From assembly GCA_034439655.1 (NCBI GenBank), contig JAWXAU010000031.1, positions 1 through 56,722 of the forward strand: a stretch of 56,722 bases of DNA. Reading direction: 5' to 3'. The stretch's first letter is position 1; every line of letters starts with the position of its first letter. Positions 36,990-44,996 of this stretch are shown piece by piece. The notes under the pieces are model-generated. The model was not told the DNA's origin. It ran no database searches and worked only from the letters and a program-made list of their open reading frames with translations. Source of the DNA: Bacteroidota bacterium. Lineage in GTDB: Bacteria; Bacteroidota; Bacteroidia; UKL13-3. The position numbers were made by a program, and so were the translations under genes.

Positions 36990-38164
36990 AGATAAAAAAG
37001 AAACATATCGGCATAGTGGTAACCAAACCGCCCGTTTATTCAGAGCAATTTTTGAAAGACAAAATTAGTGGGTTGTTGCAATCGGGATATCAAGTAACGG
37101 TATTATCAAACGCACATATTCCGCACCAAAAAGAATATAAGATTGTATATGCCTTAAGTTCACAACCTATATTGTCAATATTGAAGAGTTTACTATATAA
37201 TATCTTAAGAGGCCTGTGGTTTTTGCCCATATTATTTCGATATTATAGAATAAGCCGGGGAGAAGGTAATTCATGGAGAAAAACTGGGAAATATTTAATA
37301 TCAAACTATCATATATTAACGCAAAAAATAGATTGGTTACATTTTGAATTTTCAGGATTGGCATATAATAGAGAATATGTGGCCAAAGCTATTGGGTGCA
37401 AAATGAGCTTGAGTATTAGAGGGTATGATATTGCGATATCGCCATTAAAAAATAGTAAAGTACACTCACAGGTTTGGAAATTCACCGATAAAGTTCATTC
37501 GATTTCTGATGATATTACCCATTTAGCTTACCAGCAAGGAATGCCTCATAATATGCAAGTAAATAAAATTTATCCAGCAATTGATACGCATTCTTTTTCA
37601 CTGAAAAAGAATATCGGTAGCATTAGTAACCCACTTAAAATTGTCTCGGTGGGCAGGTTGCATTGGAAAAAAGGATATAATTATACACTTTTGGCCTTAA
37701 AAGAATTGAAGAATAATCATATAGAGTTTGACTATACCATTATCGGAGCTGGTAAGGCCAAAGAAGAATTAATATATATAGCTAATCTACTCGAATTACA
37801 AAATGAAATAAACTTTGTAGGCGAAATTCAACATTCTCAAATACCTACTTATTTAAAGCAATCGGATATTTTTATACAGTTCAGTGTACAGGAAGGTTTC
37901 AGCAATGCAGTACTTGAGGCACAATCATGCGGTTTATTAGTAGTTGCTTCTGACGCTGAAGGATTGCAAGAAAATATTATACATAACGAAACAGGTTGGA
38001 TTGTGAAACGAAGAGATTTCAAAGGATTATATAAGCAACTCAATGAGATTATAATGTTACCCGCTGAAATCCGCAAACAGATTGCTATTCATGCATCTGA
38101 ACGGGTAAAAACAGATTTTGATATTTCTTTACAAAACAAATTATTTGATGAATTCTTTGCCTGA
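36986..38164 (+). CDS. glycosyltransferase family 4 protein (paralogue type A')
   Basis: 392 residues from TTG at 36986, overlapping the previous TGA. It opens KKKHIGIVVTKPPVYSEQFL and carries HFEFSGLAYNREYVAKAI, LSIRGYDIAISP, VSVGRLHWKKGYNYTLLA and EGFSNAVLEAQSCGLLVV. It is homologous to the first glycosyltransferase of the cluster and not to the two between. Its last 17 bases overlap lipB. Confidence 0.88.
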   Translation: MKIKKKHIGIVVTKPPVYSEQFLKDKISGLLQSGYQVTVLSNAHIPHQKEYKIVYALSSQPILSILKSLLYNILRGLWFLPILFRYYRISRGEGNSWRKTGKYLISNYHILTQKIDWLHFEFSGLAYNREYVAKAIGCKMSLSIRGYDIAISPLKNSKVHSQVWKFTDKVHSISDDITHLAYQQGMPHNMQVNKIYPAIDTHSFSLKKNIGSISNPLKIVSVGRLHWKKGYNYTLLALKELKNNHIEFDYTIIGAGKAKEELIYIANLLELQNEINFVGEIQHSQIPTYLKQSDIFIQFSVQEGFSNAVLEAQSCGLLVVASDAEGLQENIIHNETGWIVKRRDFKGLYKQLNEIIMLPAEIRKQIAIHASERVKTDFDISLQNKLFDEFFA

Positions 38165-38858
38165 TAAACAATATATAGCATTATCAACTTACGATCATAT
38201 TCCCTACAGCGATGCATGGAAAATACAAGAGGATTTGTTCAATAATAAAGTACAGTCAAAAATACATAACCGCACTGCTGCAATACTAGAGCCTATTTCG
38301 CACGACTTAATACTTTGTACACATCCACATGTATATACATTGGGTAAAAGCGGGCTGATGAAACATTTATTATTGAATAATGAAACGCTAAAACAATATG
38401 ATATAGAATTTTTTAATACCAACAGAGGTGGCGATATTACTTATCATGGGCCAGGACAAATAGTGGGCTATCCAATTTTAGACCTCGATCAGTATTATAC
38501 CGATATTGGTCGGTACTTGCGTGATTTGGAAGAAATTATTATTAGAACTATTGCACATTATAATATAATAGGAGCTCGAATACCGGGGTTGACTGGCGTG
38601 TGGCTTGATATAGATTCGGATAACCCAAGAAAAATATGTGCGATGGGAATTAGGGCAAGTCGCTGGATTACGATGCATGGTTTTGCATTAAATGTAAACA
38701 CCGATTTAAGTTTCTTCAATCACATAGTTCCTTGCGGCATTACCGATAAAGGCGTAACCTCTATTGAAAAAGAAACGAAAAAAAGTGTGGATGAAAAAGA
38801 GGTGCAGGCTCTCATCATTAAGTATTTCGAAGAAGTGTTTGATAGCAAGGTTGGCTGA
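38148..38858 (+). CDS. lipB: octanoyl-[acyl-carrier-protein]:protein octanoyltransferase
   Basis: 236 residues from ATG at 38148; an in-frame upstream start at 38118 lies inside the glycosyltransferase gene and adds residues foreign to the family. The LipB motifs are complete: RGGDITYHGPGQ (93-104), Lys162 in PRKICAMGIR, HGFALNVN (177-184), and the acyl-accepting Cys196 in VPCGITDKGV. It moves octanoate from ACP to the E2 and GcvH lipoyl domains, the first step of protein lipoylation. It is the last gene of the clpC run and is followed by a separate tRNA promoter. Confidence 0.95.
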   Translation: MNSLPDKQYIALSTYDHIPYSDAWKIQEDLFNNKVQSKIHNRTAAILEPISHDLILCTHPHVYTLGKSGLMKHLLLNNETLKQYDIEFFNTNRGGDITYHGPGQIVGYPILDLDQYYTDIGRYLRDLEEIIIRTIAHYNIIGARIPGLTGVWLDIDSDNPRKICAMGIRASRWITMHGFALNVNTDLSFFNHIVPCGITDKGVTSIEKETKKSVDEKEVQALIIKYFEEVFDSKVG

Positions 38859-38892
38859 TAACCAAAGGGATAACTCAAATTTAAAATTTCTT

Positions 38893-38922
38893 TTGTCATA
38901 ACGGCTGCTTAACCTAATTTTG
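38893..38922 (+). promoter_or_regulatory. consensus promoter of the tRNA gene: TTG, 19-base spacer, TAATTTTG
   Basis: TTG at 38893-38895 and TAATTTTG at 38915-38922 match the Bacteroidota housekeeping consensus exactly in both boxes and spacing. The first tRNA base is five bases past the -7 box. Confidence 0.85.
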
Positions 38923-38927
38923 CACTC

Positions 38928-39015
<88 letters not shown>

Positions 39016-39023
39016 AACATTTT

Positions 39024-39049
39024 TCCCGCACGAAAGTGCGGGATTTTTT
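39024..39049 (+). terminator. rho-independent terminator of the tRNA
   Basis: TCCCGCAC-GAAA-GTGCGGGA stem with a T run, nine bases after the tRNA. Confidence 0.88.
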
Positions 39050-39061
39050 GTTTAAAAAAAA

Positions 39062-39272
39062 TTGCAAAGCTTGCTTTAGCAAATTTTTTTAAACAAAAAA
39101 TCCTATTCACGCAGTGAATAGGAAAAAATGTTTGAAGCCACCCCCTCAGGGATCACGCAGTAATCCCATTCTATATGTATTTTTGCAAAGCTTGCTTTAG
39201 CAAATTTTTTTAAACAAAAAATCCTATTCACGCAGTGAATAGGAAAAAACGTTTGAAGCCACCCCCTCAGGG
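39062..39272 (+). repeat. two direct copies of a 90-bp hairpin-rich repeat
   Basis: Copy 1 (39062-39151) and copy 2 (39183-39272) differ at about one position. Each carries TTGCAAAGCTTGCTTTAGCA, a TCCTATTCAC-GCA-GTGAATAGGA hairpin and ends CCACCCCCTCAGGG. Copy 1 continues as ATCACGCAGTAATCCCATT. Copy 2 is cut by the insertion sequence, and its continuation (GTCACGCAGTAATCCCATT) is found beyond it at about 40260. Copy 1 together with the tRNA terminator forms a larger inverted repeat. Confidence 0.85.
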
Positions 39273-40250
39273 CAATGTCATTAAGTTAAGCATTTAAAAG
39301 GCTGGTTTAAAGTTAGTAAAGGTCTTGTGTTTGCTATTGGATTGTATGTTCTTTCGAACTCTTGCAAAAGATCTCCCTTTTCTTACGGGCAATGTATATC
39401 TTATAAAATGTTCATGCCGTGGGTTTCATATATATAATGGCAGATGTTTGCTCGCTCTCTATAAACGATTTGATTATATTGGTCGACTCTTTCGCTCTTA
39501 TAATATATTTCCTTTCTATTTCCTGCCATTGGTGTAAAGCCGCCATTTTATAGTTGCTAAAATTCCTATCATATATCATCACCATATCTTCTTCTATAAT
39601 ATTAGTGATATTATGTGCCATCTTCATTTCACCATATCTGTATGGCTTTATTTGAGAGGACAATATGATTTTGTTAAGTACATCATAACAATAAAACGTT
39701 TTTGCCAACACAAATGATTTCTCCTGGTTGCTCTGCCCCCCAAAATAATCGCTGAGTGCAGGGGTATTGACCAGACTCACCGATGAGCCATCCCCAGCAA
39801 CCAACCTATATCCTTTCCAACGTTTTATATCAGTGCTATATATATAATAACTTCTGCATAGAACCATGTTCCAATAGTAAAAAAACAAAGGTTCGAGCTT
39901 TATTCGCTGCTGTGTAAAAGCACTGACAGAACAGGGCATCGGCACATTCAGTTCATCAAAAAAATTCTCTATCTCAACACTCAACGTTTTCTTGCAGAGA
40001 CGAGCAATCAACAAGGTCAATTTGTCAAAAGAAAGTTTTCTCTCTTTGGTGAAATCTTTCTCCGACCTACAGAATTTGTCTAGGATTTCTCGGTTATCAG
40101 TTACCAAAGAAACAATTTTTTTTAGTTCACTAATAATTTTTATATTTGCATCAAACATAATAGGGTTGCGGCTGTGTTTTAAGTTTCGCACCTCAAAACT
40201 AGATGTTGCAGTCCTATTTTTTATACAATTCCCTTAACTTAATGACATTG
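39273..40250 (-). mobile_element. IS4-family-like insertion sequence, internally deleted, with intact ends and target duplication
   Basis: The ends CAATGTCATTAAGTTAAG (39273-39290) and its exact complement (40233-40250) form perfect 18-bp terminal inverted repeats. They are flanked by CCCTCAGGG on both sides (39264-39272 and 40251-40259), a 9-bp target duplication. The element is 978 bp. Its single gene is a transposase missing its middle-to-late section, so it cannot move by itself but could be moved by a full-length relative elsewhere. Confidence 0.88.
39294..40158 (-). pseudogene. IS4-family DDE transposase with internal deletion
   Basis: The frame starts MFDANIKIISELKKIVSLVT (ATG at 40158; an earlier in-frame start at 40191 is less family-like). 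It includes LVAGDGSSVSL with the first catalytic Asp and DMVMIYDRNFSNYKM with the second. It breaks after SAIIYMKPTA with a stop at 39412. A different frame just after the break reads HEHFIRYTLPVRKGRSFARV and runs to a stop at 39294, which is the usual end of this family. Roughly 100-150 residues, including the region of the catalytic Glu, are missing at the junction near 39415. Confidence 0.88.
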
Positions 40251-40413
40251 CCCTCAGGGGTCACGCAGTAATCCCATTGTTTTGGAATTATGTAGTGATT
40301 ATATATGGATATGTAGTTTTTGATTTGAATGGTATTCTTCCCTTTTTTCTCTTCAATTTTACGAAAAATTAAAATTGTAAAATATTGATAACTATTATAT
40401 TGTAAAAAAATAG

Positions 40414-40448
40414 TGGACAAATATGCAATTTGATTGCGGATTTGTCCA
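40414..40448 (+). repeat. 35-nt hairpin repeat, upstream copy
   Basis: The arms TGGACAAAT and ATTTGTCCA, with inner arms GCAAT and ATTGC, fold around a TTG loop, giving a near-perfect 16-bp stem (one mismatch and one G-T pair). It is identical at 34 of 35 positions to the copy at 41642-41676, in the same orientation. It ends 22 bp before the ATPase start codon. Confidence 0.85.
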
Positions 40449-40458
40449 ATAATTGTTT

Positions 40459-40466
40459 TAAATTTG
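40459..40466 (+). promoter_or_regulatory. candidate -7 box (TAAATTTG) of the ATPase gene
   Basis: Exact TAnnTTTG, four bases before the ATG, which implies a leaderless or nearly leaderless mRNA. The -33 position falls inside the upstream hairpin. Confidence 0.45.
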
Positions 40467-40470
40467 TGGT

Positions 40471-41637
40471 ATGATAAATCGTAAGATAAGTAATAAAATC
40501 AAGCAGTTAGCTACCAAGTTTCCTGTTATTACGGTGACTGGGCCTAGGCAATCAGGTAAGAGTACGTTGGTAAAAAAGCTATTCTCAAAGCTCCCTTATG
40601 CTACGCTAGAAGACCCTGACGTGCGTTTGTTAGCTACAAACGATCCCAGAGGTTTTTTGAACAACTACCCCAAAGGAGCTATACTAGACGAAGTACAACA
40701 TGTGCCACAATTGTTTTCTTATATACAAGGAATTGTAGACGAAAAAAACAAGGCAGGGATGTTTGTATTAAGTGGTTCTCAAAATTTTTTGTTGATGGAA
40801 AATATCACGCAAAGTTTGGCAGGTCGTACCGCAATTTGTCAATTATTACCATTAAGCAAAAGCGAATTGCAGAAAGCTAAAATACCTACAAAGGACATTA
40901 ATGAACTTATATATACTGGTTTTTATCCTCGTATATATGATAAGCAAATTGACCCACATGATTTTTATTCGGGATATGTGCGTACTTATTTGGAAAGAGA
41001 TGTACGGCAAATTAAAAATATTACTGACCATAGTTTGTTTGTGAAGTTTTTAAAAATGTGTGCAGCTCGTGTAGGCAGTGTTTTGAATTTACATAGCTTG
41101 GCCAATGATTGCGGCATCTCGCCCAATACTGCCAAAGCTTGGTTATCGATTTTGGAAACAGGTTTTATTATACATTTATTGCAGCCTTATCATAATAATT
41201 TTAGCAAAAGATTAATGAAAAGTCCCAAGATATATTTTTATGATACGGGCTTGGTTTGTTATTTATTGGGATTAGATAAAGCCGACCAAGTGGCTACTCA
41301 TTTTTTGCGTGGTGGTTTGTTCGAAAACCTTGTAATTGCTGATGCTTTGAAACACTATTATAATATAGGAAAGCAATCACCATTATATTATTGGAAAGAT
41401 AAAACACATAAAGAAATAGATATAATTATCGACAAAGGAAATAGAAAAGCTATACCTATTGAAATCAAATCTGGGGAAACAAGAACGAATGATTATTTTG
41501 CAAATTTTGCCTATTGGAATAAAGTTTCTGACGTAAAAATACCAACAAATTCGGTGATATATGCAGGGGCTAAAAAAGTGACAACTTCAGCGGGAACCTT
41601 TGTCCCGTTTGCCACTTACGAATCCTTATTGAAATAG
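40471..41637 (+). CDS. ATP-binding protein of the AAA_14/DUF4143 family
   Basis: 388 residues. The Walker A motif GPRQSGKST is at 24-32, Walker B is in GAILDEVQ (69-76), and a sensor strand VLSGSQNF is at 99-106. A central winged-helix-like part (LHSLANDCGISPNTAKAWLS) is followed by the DUF4143 domain. The end has EIDIIID and PIEIKSG near 313-335, which resembles the PD-(D/E)XK nuclease fold. The cellular role of this very common, often horizontally moved family is unsettled. The gene is bracketed by matching 35-nt hairpins and lies between an IS and a palindromic repeat. Confidence 0.9.
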   Translation: MINRKISNKIKQLATKFPVITVTGPRQSGKSTLVKKLFSKLPYATLEDPDVRLLATNDPRGFLNNYPKGAILDEVQHVPQLFSYIQGIVDEKNKAGMFVLSGSQNFLLMENITQSLAGRTAICQLLPLSKSELQKAKIPTKDINELIYTGFYPRIYDKQIDPHDFYSGYVRTYLERDVRQIKNITDHSLFVKFLKMCAARVGSVLNLHSLANDCGISPNTAKAWLSILETGFIIHLLQPYHNNFSKRLMKSPKIYFYDTGLVCYLLGLDKADQVATHFLRGGLFENLVIADALKHYYNIGKQSPLYYWKDKTHKEIDIIIDKGNRKAIPIEIKSGETRTNDYFANFAYWNKVSDVKIPTNSVIYAGAKKVTTSAGTFVPFATYESLLK

Positions 41638-41641
41638 AAAA

Positions 41642-41676
41642 TGGACAAATCTGCAATTTGATTGCGGATTTGTCCA
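41642..41676 (+). repeat. 35-nt hairpin repeat, downstream copy
   Basis: Same sequence and orientation as 40414-40448 with one difference, which makes the stem perfect (TGGACAAATC with GATTTGTCCA, then T-G, then GCAAT with ATTGC). It begins four bases after the ATPase stop codon. There is no T run, so it is not an ordinary terminator. Confidence 0.85.
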
Positions 41677-41734
41677 TTTATGGTATAAAGACAAAAGTAT
41701 ATAATAAATCTTTTTACTTTAGACTGTTTTATTA

Positions 41735-41896
41735 TACCAATTCTTAAACTAAAATAGTTCTCCGCCTGTGGCGGATTTAGTTTTTAGAATGGTAATACCG
41801 AACTACTCCCGAAAGCCCCGCTTAATCCCGATAATTAGCGGGATGCGGGAGGAGTAGTCCCTTTCTTTTGGACTATTATATATTGAGTGTCGGTAT
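41735..41896 (+). repeat. dispersed palindromic element, copy D
   Basis: ATACCAATTCTTAAACTAAA to GAGTGTCGGTAT. The second hairpin is expanded (CCCCGCTTAATCCCGATAAT with AGCGGGATGCGGGAG). The last base overlaps the stop codon of the convergent M20 peptidase gene, so the element forms that gene's 3' end. Confidence 0.82.
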
Positions 41897-43263
41897 TACT
41901 TCTTCATCTCACTATAATACTTATAGAAATAAGGAATGGTTTCAATACCTTTATAGAAATTGAACAAGCCATAACTTTCGTTGGGGCTGTGCAATGCATC
42001 TATATCCAAACCAAATCCCATCAATACAGATTTTACGCCCAATTCTTTTTCGAACAAAGCTACAATAGGTATAGAACCACCACCACGAGTTGGTATAGGT
42101 TTTTTGCCGAAGGTAGTTTCCATAGCTTTGGCTGCTGCGTTAAATTCTATAGAGTCGGTAGGGGTGAGGACAGGCTCGCCACCATGGTGTGGACGAACTT
42201 GTACGGTAACACCTTTGGGAGCGATACTTTCAAAATATTTGGTAAACATTTCGGTAGTTTTTTCACTGCTTTGTTTGGGAACTAAACGCATCGAAATTTT
42301 TGCGAATGCTTTTCCTGGTAATACAGTTTTTGAACCTTCACCGATATAGCCACCCCATATTCCATTACAGTCTAAAGTAGGACGTGTGCCAGTGCGTTCC
42401 ATCGTTGTATATCCTTTTTCGCCCCATACTTCAGCAATACCCAACTCTTTTTTATATGCTTCCAAATCGAAAGGAGCTTTATTTAATTCTGCCCTGTCTT
42501 CTGCAGAAACTTCTAATACATCATCATAAAATCCGGGAATAGTTATATGGTTATTTTCATCGTGCATACCTGCAATCATTTTGGCCAATATATTAATTGG
42601 ATTTGCAACAGCACCACCATATACACCACTATGCAAATCTTTGTTAGGCCCTGTTACTTCTACTTCTACATAGCTTAGTCCGCGTAGGCCTACATCAATA
42701 CTTGGGGTATCGTTGCCTAGCATAGAAGTATCAGATATTAATACTACATCAGCTTTCAATCTTTCTTTATTTGCGATACAAAATATTCCCAAGTTTGCAC
42801 TGCCTACTTCTTCTTCGCCTTCTATCATAAATTTCATATTGCATGCCATCGTATTGGTTTGCATCATGGCTTCAAAAGCTTTTATATGCATATACATTTG
42901 TCCTTTGTCGTCGCAGGCACCGCGGGCATAAATGCGTTCGTTTCGTATGGTAGGTTCGAAAGGAGGTGTTTCCCAAAGCTCCAAAGGAACGGCTGGTTGC
43001 ACATCATAATGACCATAAACTAATACAGTAGGCAAAGATGGGTCTATCATTTTTTCACCGTACACAATGGGGTAACCAGCGGTTTGACAAACTTCAACTT
43101 TATCGGCACCGGCGGCTAATAGTTTATCTTTTACAAATTCAGCAGTCTTGTGCACATCGTCACTGTATGCTGCGTCAGCACTGATGGATGGGATACGAAG
43201 TATTTCAAAAAGTTCGTCGAGGAAACGTTGTTTGTTGGTTTCTAAATATTGGGTGGTTTGCAT
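41896..43263 (-). CDS. M20 family dipeptidase (metallopeptidase)
   Basis: 455 residues. The dinuclear zinc site is complete: His85 and Asp87 in VLVYGHYDVQPA, the bridging Asp near 118 in YARGACDDKGQ, the catalytic Glu pair in MIEGEEEVGS (about 147-156), and a late HSPNESY. A dimerisation lid (TRPTLDCNGIWGGYIGEGSK) follows the Gly-rich pattern of M20 dipeptidases. It hydrolyses dipeptides in the cytoplasm; no signal peptide. It is a single gene that diverges from the DUF2520 gene, and its stop lies at the edge of palindromic copy D. Confidence 0.93.
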   Translation of the reverse strand: MQTTQYLETNKQRFLDELFEILRIPSISADAAYSDDVHKTAEFVKDKLLAAGADKVEVCQTAGYPIVYGEKMIDPSLPTVLVYGHYDVQPAVPLELWETPPFEPTIRNERIYARGACDDKGQMYMHIKAFEAMMQTNTMACNMKFMIEGEEEVGSANLGIFCIANKERLKADVVLISDTSMLGNDTPSIDVGLRGLSYVEVEVTGPNKDLHSGVYGGAVANPINILAKMIAGMHDENNHITIPGFYDDVLEVSAEDRAELNKAPFDLEAYKKELGIAEVWGEKGYTTMERTGTRPTLDCNGIWGGYIGEGSKTVLPGKAFAKISMRLVPKQSSEKTTEMFTKYFESIAPKGVTVQVRPHHGGEPVLTPTDSIEFNAAAKAMETTFGKKPIPTRGGGSIPIVALFEKELGVKSVLMGFGLDIDALHSPNESYGLFNFYKGIETIPYFYKYYSEMKK

Positions 43264-43311
43264 AATATTATTTTTTGTGCAATATTAGTACATGTATCGC
43301 TAATTTTTAAA

Positions 43312-43319
43312 TACATTTG
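43312..43319 (+). promoter_or_regulatory. candidate -7 box (TACATTTG)
   Basis: Exact TAnnTTTG six bases before the ATG at 43326. It covers an in-frame TTG at 43317, which therefore cannot be the start. Confidence 0.5.
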
Positions 43320-43325
43320 CCCCAA

Positions 43326-44105
43326 ATGAAAATCACCTTATTAGGCAACGGGAAAATGGCAAACATGCTAGTGCAAAAACTTTTGCAGAAGTCGGTGAAC
43401 ATTGAGCTATGGGGCAGAGATATACAAAAAGTGAAATCATTATTTGGGAGTTTGCCTATTCAAATTATTGAGAATTTGGAAGTGGCAGGACTAGAAAGTG
43501 ATGTAATTATACTCGCAGTTGCCGATTCAGCCATTGAAGAAGTTGCAAATAAACTTGGCAACAGAGATTGTTTGGTGATACATACTTCGGGGGCAACGAG
43601 CATGGATGTATTATATAAATTTAAAAATAGTGGTGTGTGGTGGCCGCCAGCATCGGTGCAAATGATTACCGCTGATATATCTGAATTTGCGGCTTGTGTG
43701 GAAGCAAATAGTAAAGATAATTTGCAAAGTATTATATCTTTTTCTGAGATGATAGGCATACAAAATATATTTGAATGTGATAGTTTCAAACGTTTGCAAA
43801 TGCACACTGCTGCGGTGTTTGCCAATAATTTTACTACTTATATTATATTGAGATTGCGTGAATATTGCGAGCTACATAATATTCCTATTGATATATATAA
43901 ACCGATGCTGAAGCAAGCCATGGGGACTTTTTTCGAGAACAATCCCAATAATTTAACTGGGCCAGCATCACGAGGCGATAAGTTAACGCTTAAGAAACAT
44001 ATAGAAACTTTAGAAACCGAAACTGAGATGAAAAATATCTATGCTTTTTTAACTAATAGTATTTTAGCGTACAAGAATTTTGATTTCAAAATCAAGGACT
44101 TGTAA
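43326..44105 (+). CDS. Rossmann-like and DUF2520 domain protein
   Basis: 259 residues from ATG at 43326. The N-terminal NAD(P)-binding Rossmann domain has LLGNGKMANML (4-14) and VIILAVADSAI. The DUF2520 half follows, with HTSGATSMDVL, WPPASVQM, then HTAAVFANNFTTY and a late GPASRGD. The family resembles a ProC/6-phosphogluconate-type dehydrogenase without an assigned substrate. It is preceded by a promoter box giving a very short leader. Confidence 0.9.
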   Translation: MKITLLGNGKMANMLVQKLLQKSVNIELWGRDIQKVKSLFGSLPIQIIENLEVAGLESDVIILAVADSAIEEVANKLGNRDCLVIHTSGATSMDVLYKFKNSGVWWPPASVQMITADISEFAACVEANSKDNLQSIISFSEMIGIQNIFECDSFKRLQMHTAAVFANNFTTYIILRLREYCELHNIPIDIYKPMLKQAMGTFFENNPNNLTGPASRGDKLTLKKHIETLETETEMKNIYAFLTNSILAYKNFDFKIKDL

Positions 44106-44180
44106 TATTATAGGTTGTATAATTAAACCTTGGCGGGCTTGTTGTATCACACCCATTATAACCAAATAATATATAATAAT

Positions 44181-44612
44181 ATGAAAAAAATGATTATCGT
44201 TGCTTTTACATTGCTGGTGGCGATGGGAGCAGTAGCACAAGGGCCTAAAAAGGCTCACAATGGCAAAGGCATAGAAGCCCGTGCAAAAAAATCGGCCGAC
44301 TGGATTAATGAGCAAGTAAAATTAGCTCCTGATCAGTACACCAAAGTATATAATGCACAATTGGAATCCTTTAAAAAGTTGGTAGCTATTAAAAGAGATA
44401 CTTCAATAGCCAAAGATGCAGCAAAAGTGCAAGCAAGGCAAGTTAAAAAATCTGCGGTAGATCAAATAAAAGCAATACTTACTCCAGAACAATTTGAAAC
44501 ACTTACTGCCAAGTTGAAAGAAAAGCATGAGTTGAAAAAAGCAAAAAAAGGTGAAAAGAAAGGTAAAGCTGGCGGCGTAGAAAAAGATATAGAAGATGAG
44601 TTGTTGAATTAA
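44181..44612 (+). CDS. small secreted helical protein (Spy/DUF4890-like)
   Basis: 143 residues from the ATG at 44181 (upstream in-frame starts would spoil the signal peptide). The leader MKKMIIVAFTLLVAMGAVAQ is followed by a Lys/Ala-rich, mostly helical chain with AKKSADWINEQVKLAPDQ and ILTPEQFETLTAKLKEKHEL. The LTPEQ pattern is shared with Spy/CpxP and DUF4890 periplasmic proteins, which act as chaperone-like stress proteins. That role is inference. A strong terminator follows. Confidence 0.78.
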   Translation: MKKMIIVAFTLLVAMGAVAQGPKKAHNGKGIEARAKKSADWINEQVKLAPDQYTKVYNAQLESFKKLVAIKRDTSIAKDAAKVQARQVKKSAVDQIKAILTPEQFETLTAKLKEKHELKKAKKGEKKGKAGGVEKDIEDELLN

Positions 44613-44645
44613 TATTTAAAATACCTTGTAATTAGGTTTAGCTTT

Positions 44646-44688
44646 AAAAGCCCTGTTAGGATTTATTCTAACGGGGCTTTTTTTTTAT
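44646..44688 (+). terminator. rho-independent terminator
   Basis: AAAGCCCTGTTAGGA and TCTAACGGGGCTTT pair (one G-T), followed by nine T residues. Confidence 0.88.
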
Positions 44689-44753
44689 TAGTATAAAGTA
44701 ATAGGTATAAAGCCCGCCGCGGCGGGAAGTATCAAGTATCACTTTACGAATCA

Positions 44754-44849
44754 TACCGAAACTAAATATATTATAGTCTAAAAAAAGGTGGACTAATCCC
44801 CCCGCATCCCGATAATTATCGGGATTAAGCGGGGTTTTTAGAATGGTAT
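44754..44849 (-). repeat. dispersed palindromic element, copy E (shortened)
   Basis: Starts ATACCGAAACTAAATATATT on the plus strand and keeps the ATAGTC/GGACTA part and the CCCCGCATCCCGATAATTAT hairpin. It lacks the CTCCGCC hairpin half and ends at TTTTTAGAATGGTAT. It lies between two terminators, beside a perfect CCCGCCGCGGCGGG palindrome (44713-44727). Confidence 0.7.
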
Positions 44850-44941
44850 TAGAATGATATTACGATGGAAACGCAGATGCATTCAAATAGCCCGATGAGG
44901 CTCAGCCAATATCGGACTAGTTGAATATAACGGTATATAAC

Positions 44942-44975
44942 AAAAAATCCCGACCATAGCTGGCCGGGATTTTTA
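44942..44975 (-). terminator. rho-independent terminator of the 15-PKD protein gene
   Basis: AAAAATCCCG and CGGGATTTTT pair over ten bases across a 14-base loop with an inner GGCC. It lies 22 bp past the stop on the minus strand. Confidence 0.82.
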
Positions 44976-44996
44976 TATTTAGAATTATAATACTAA

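Noticed and set aside
39062-39272. CRISPR array
   Set aside because: Only two long repeats with one 31-bp spacer, strong internal hairpins and no cas genes.
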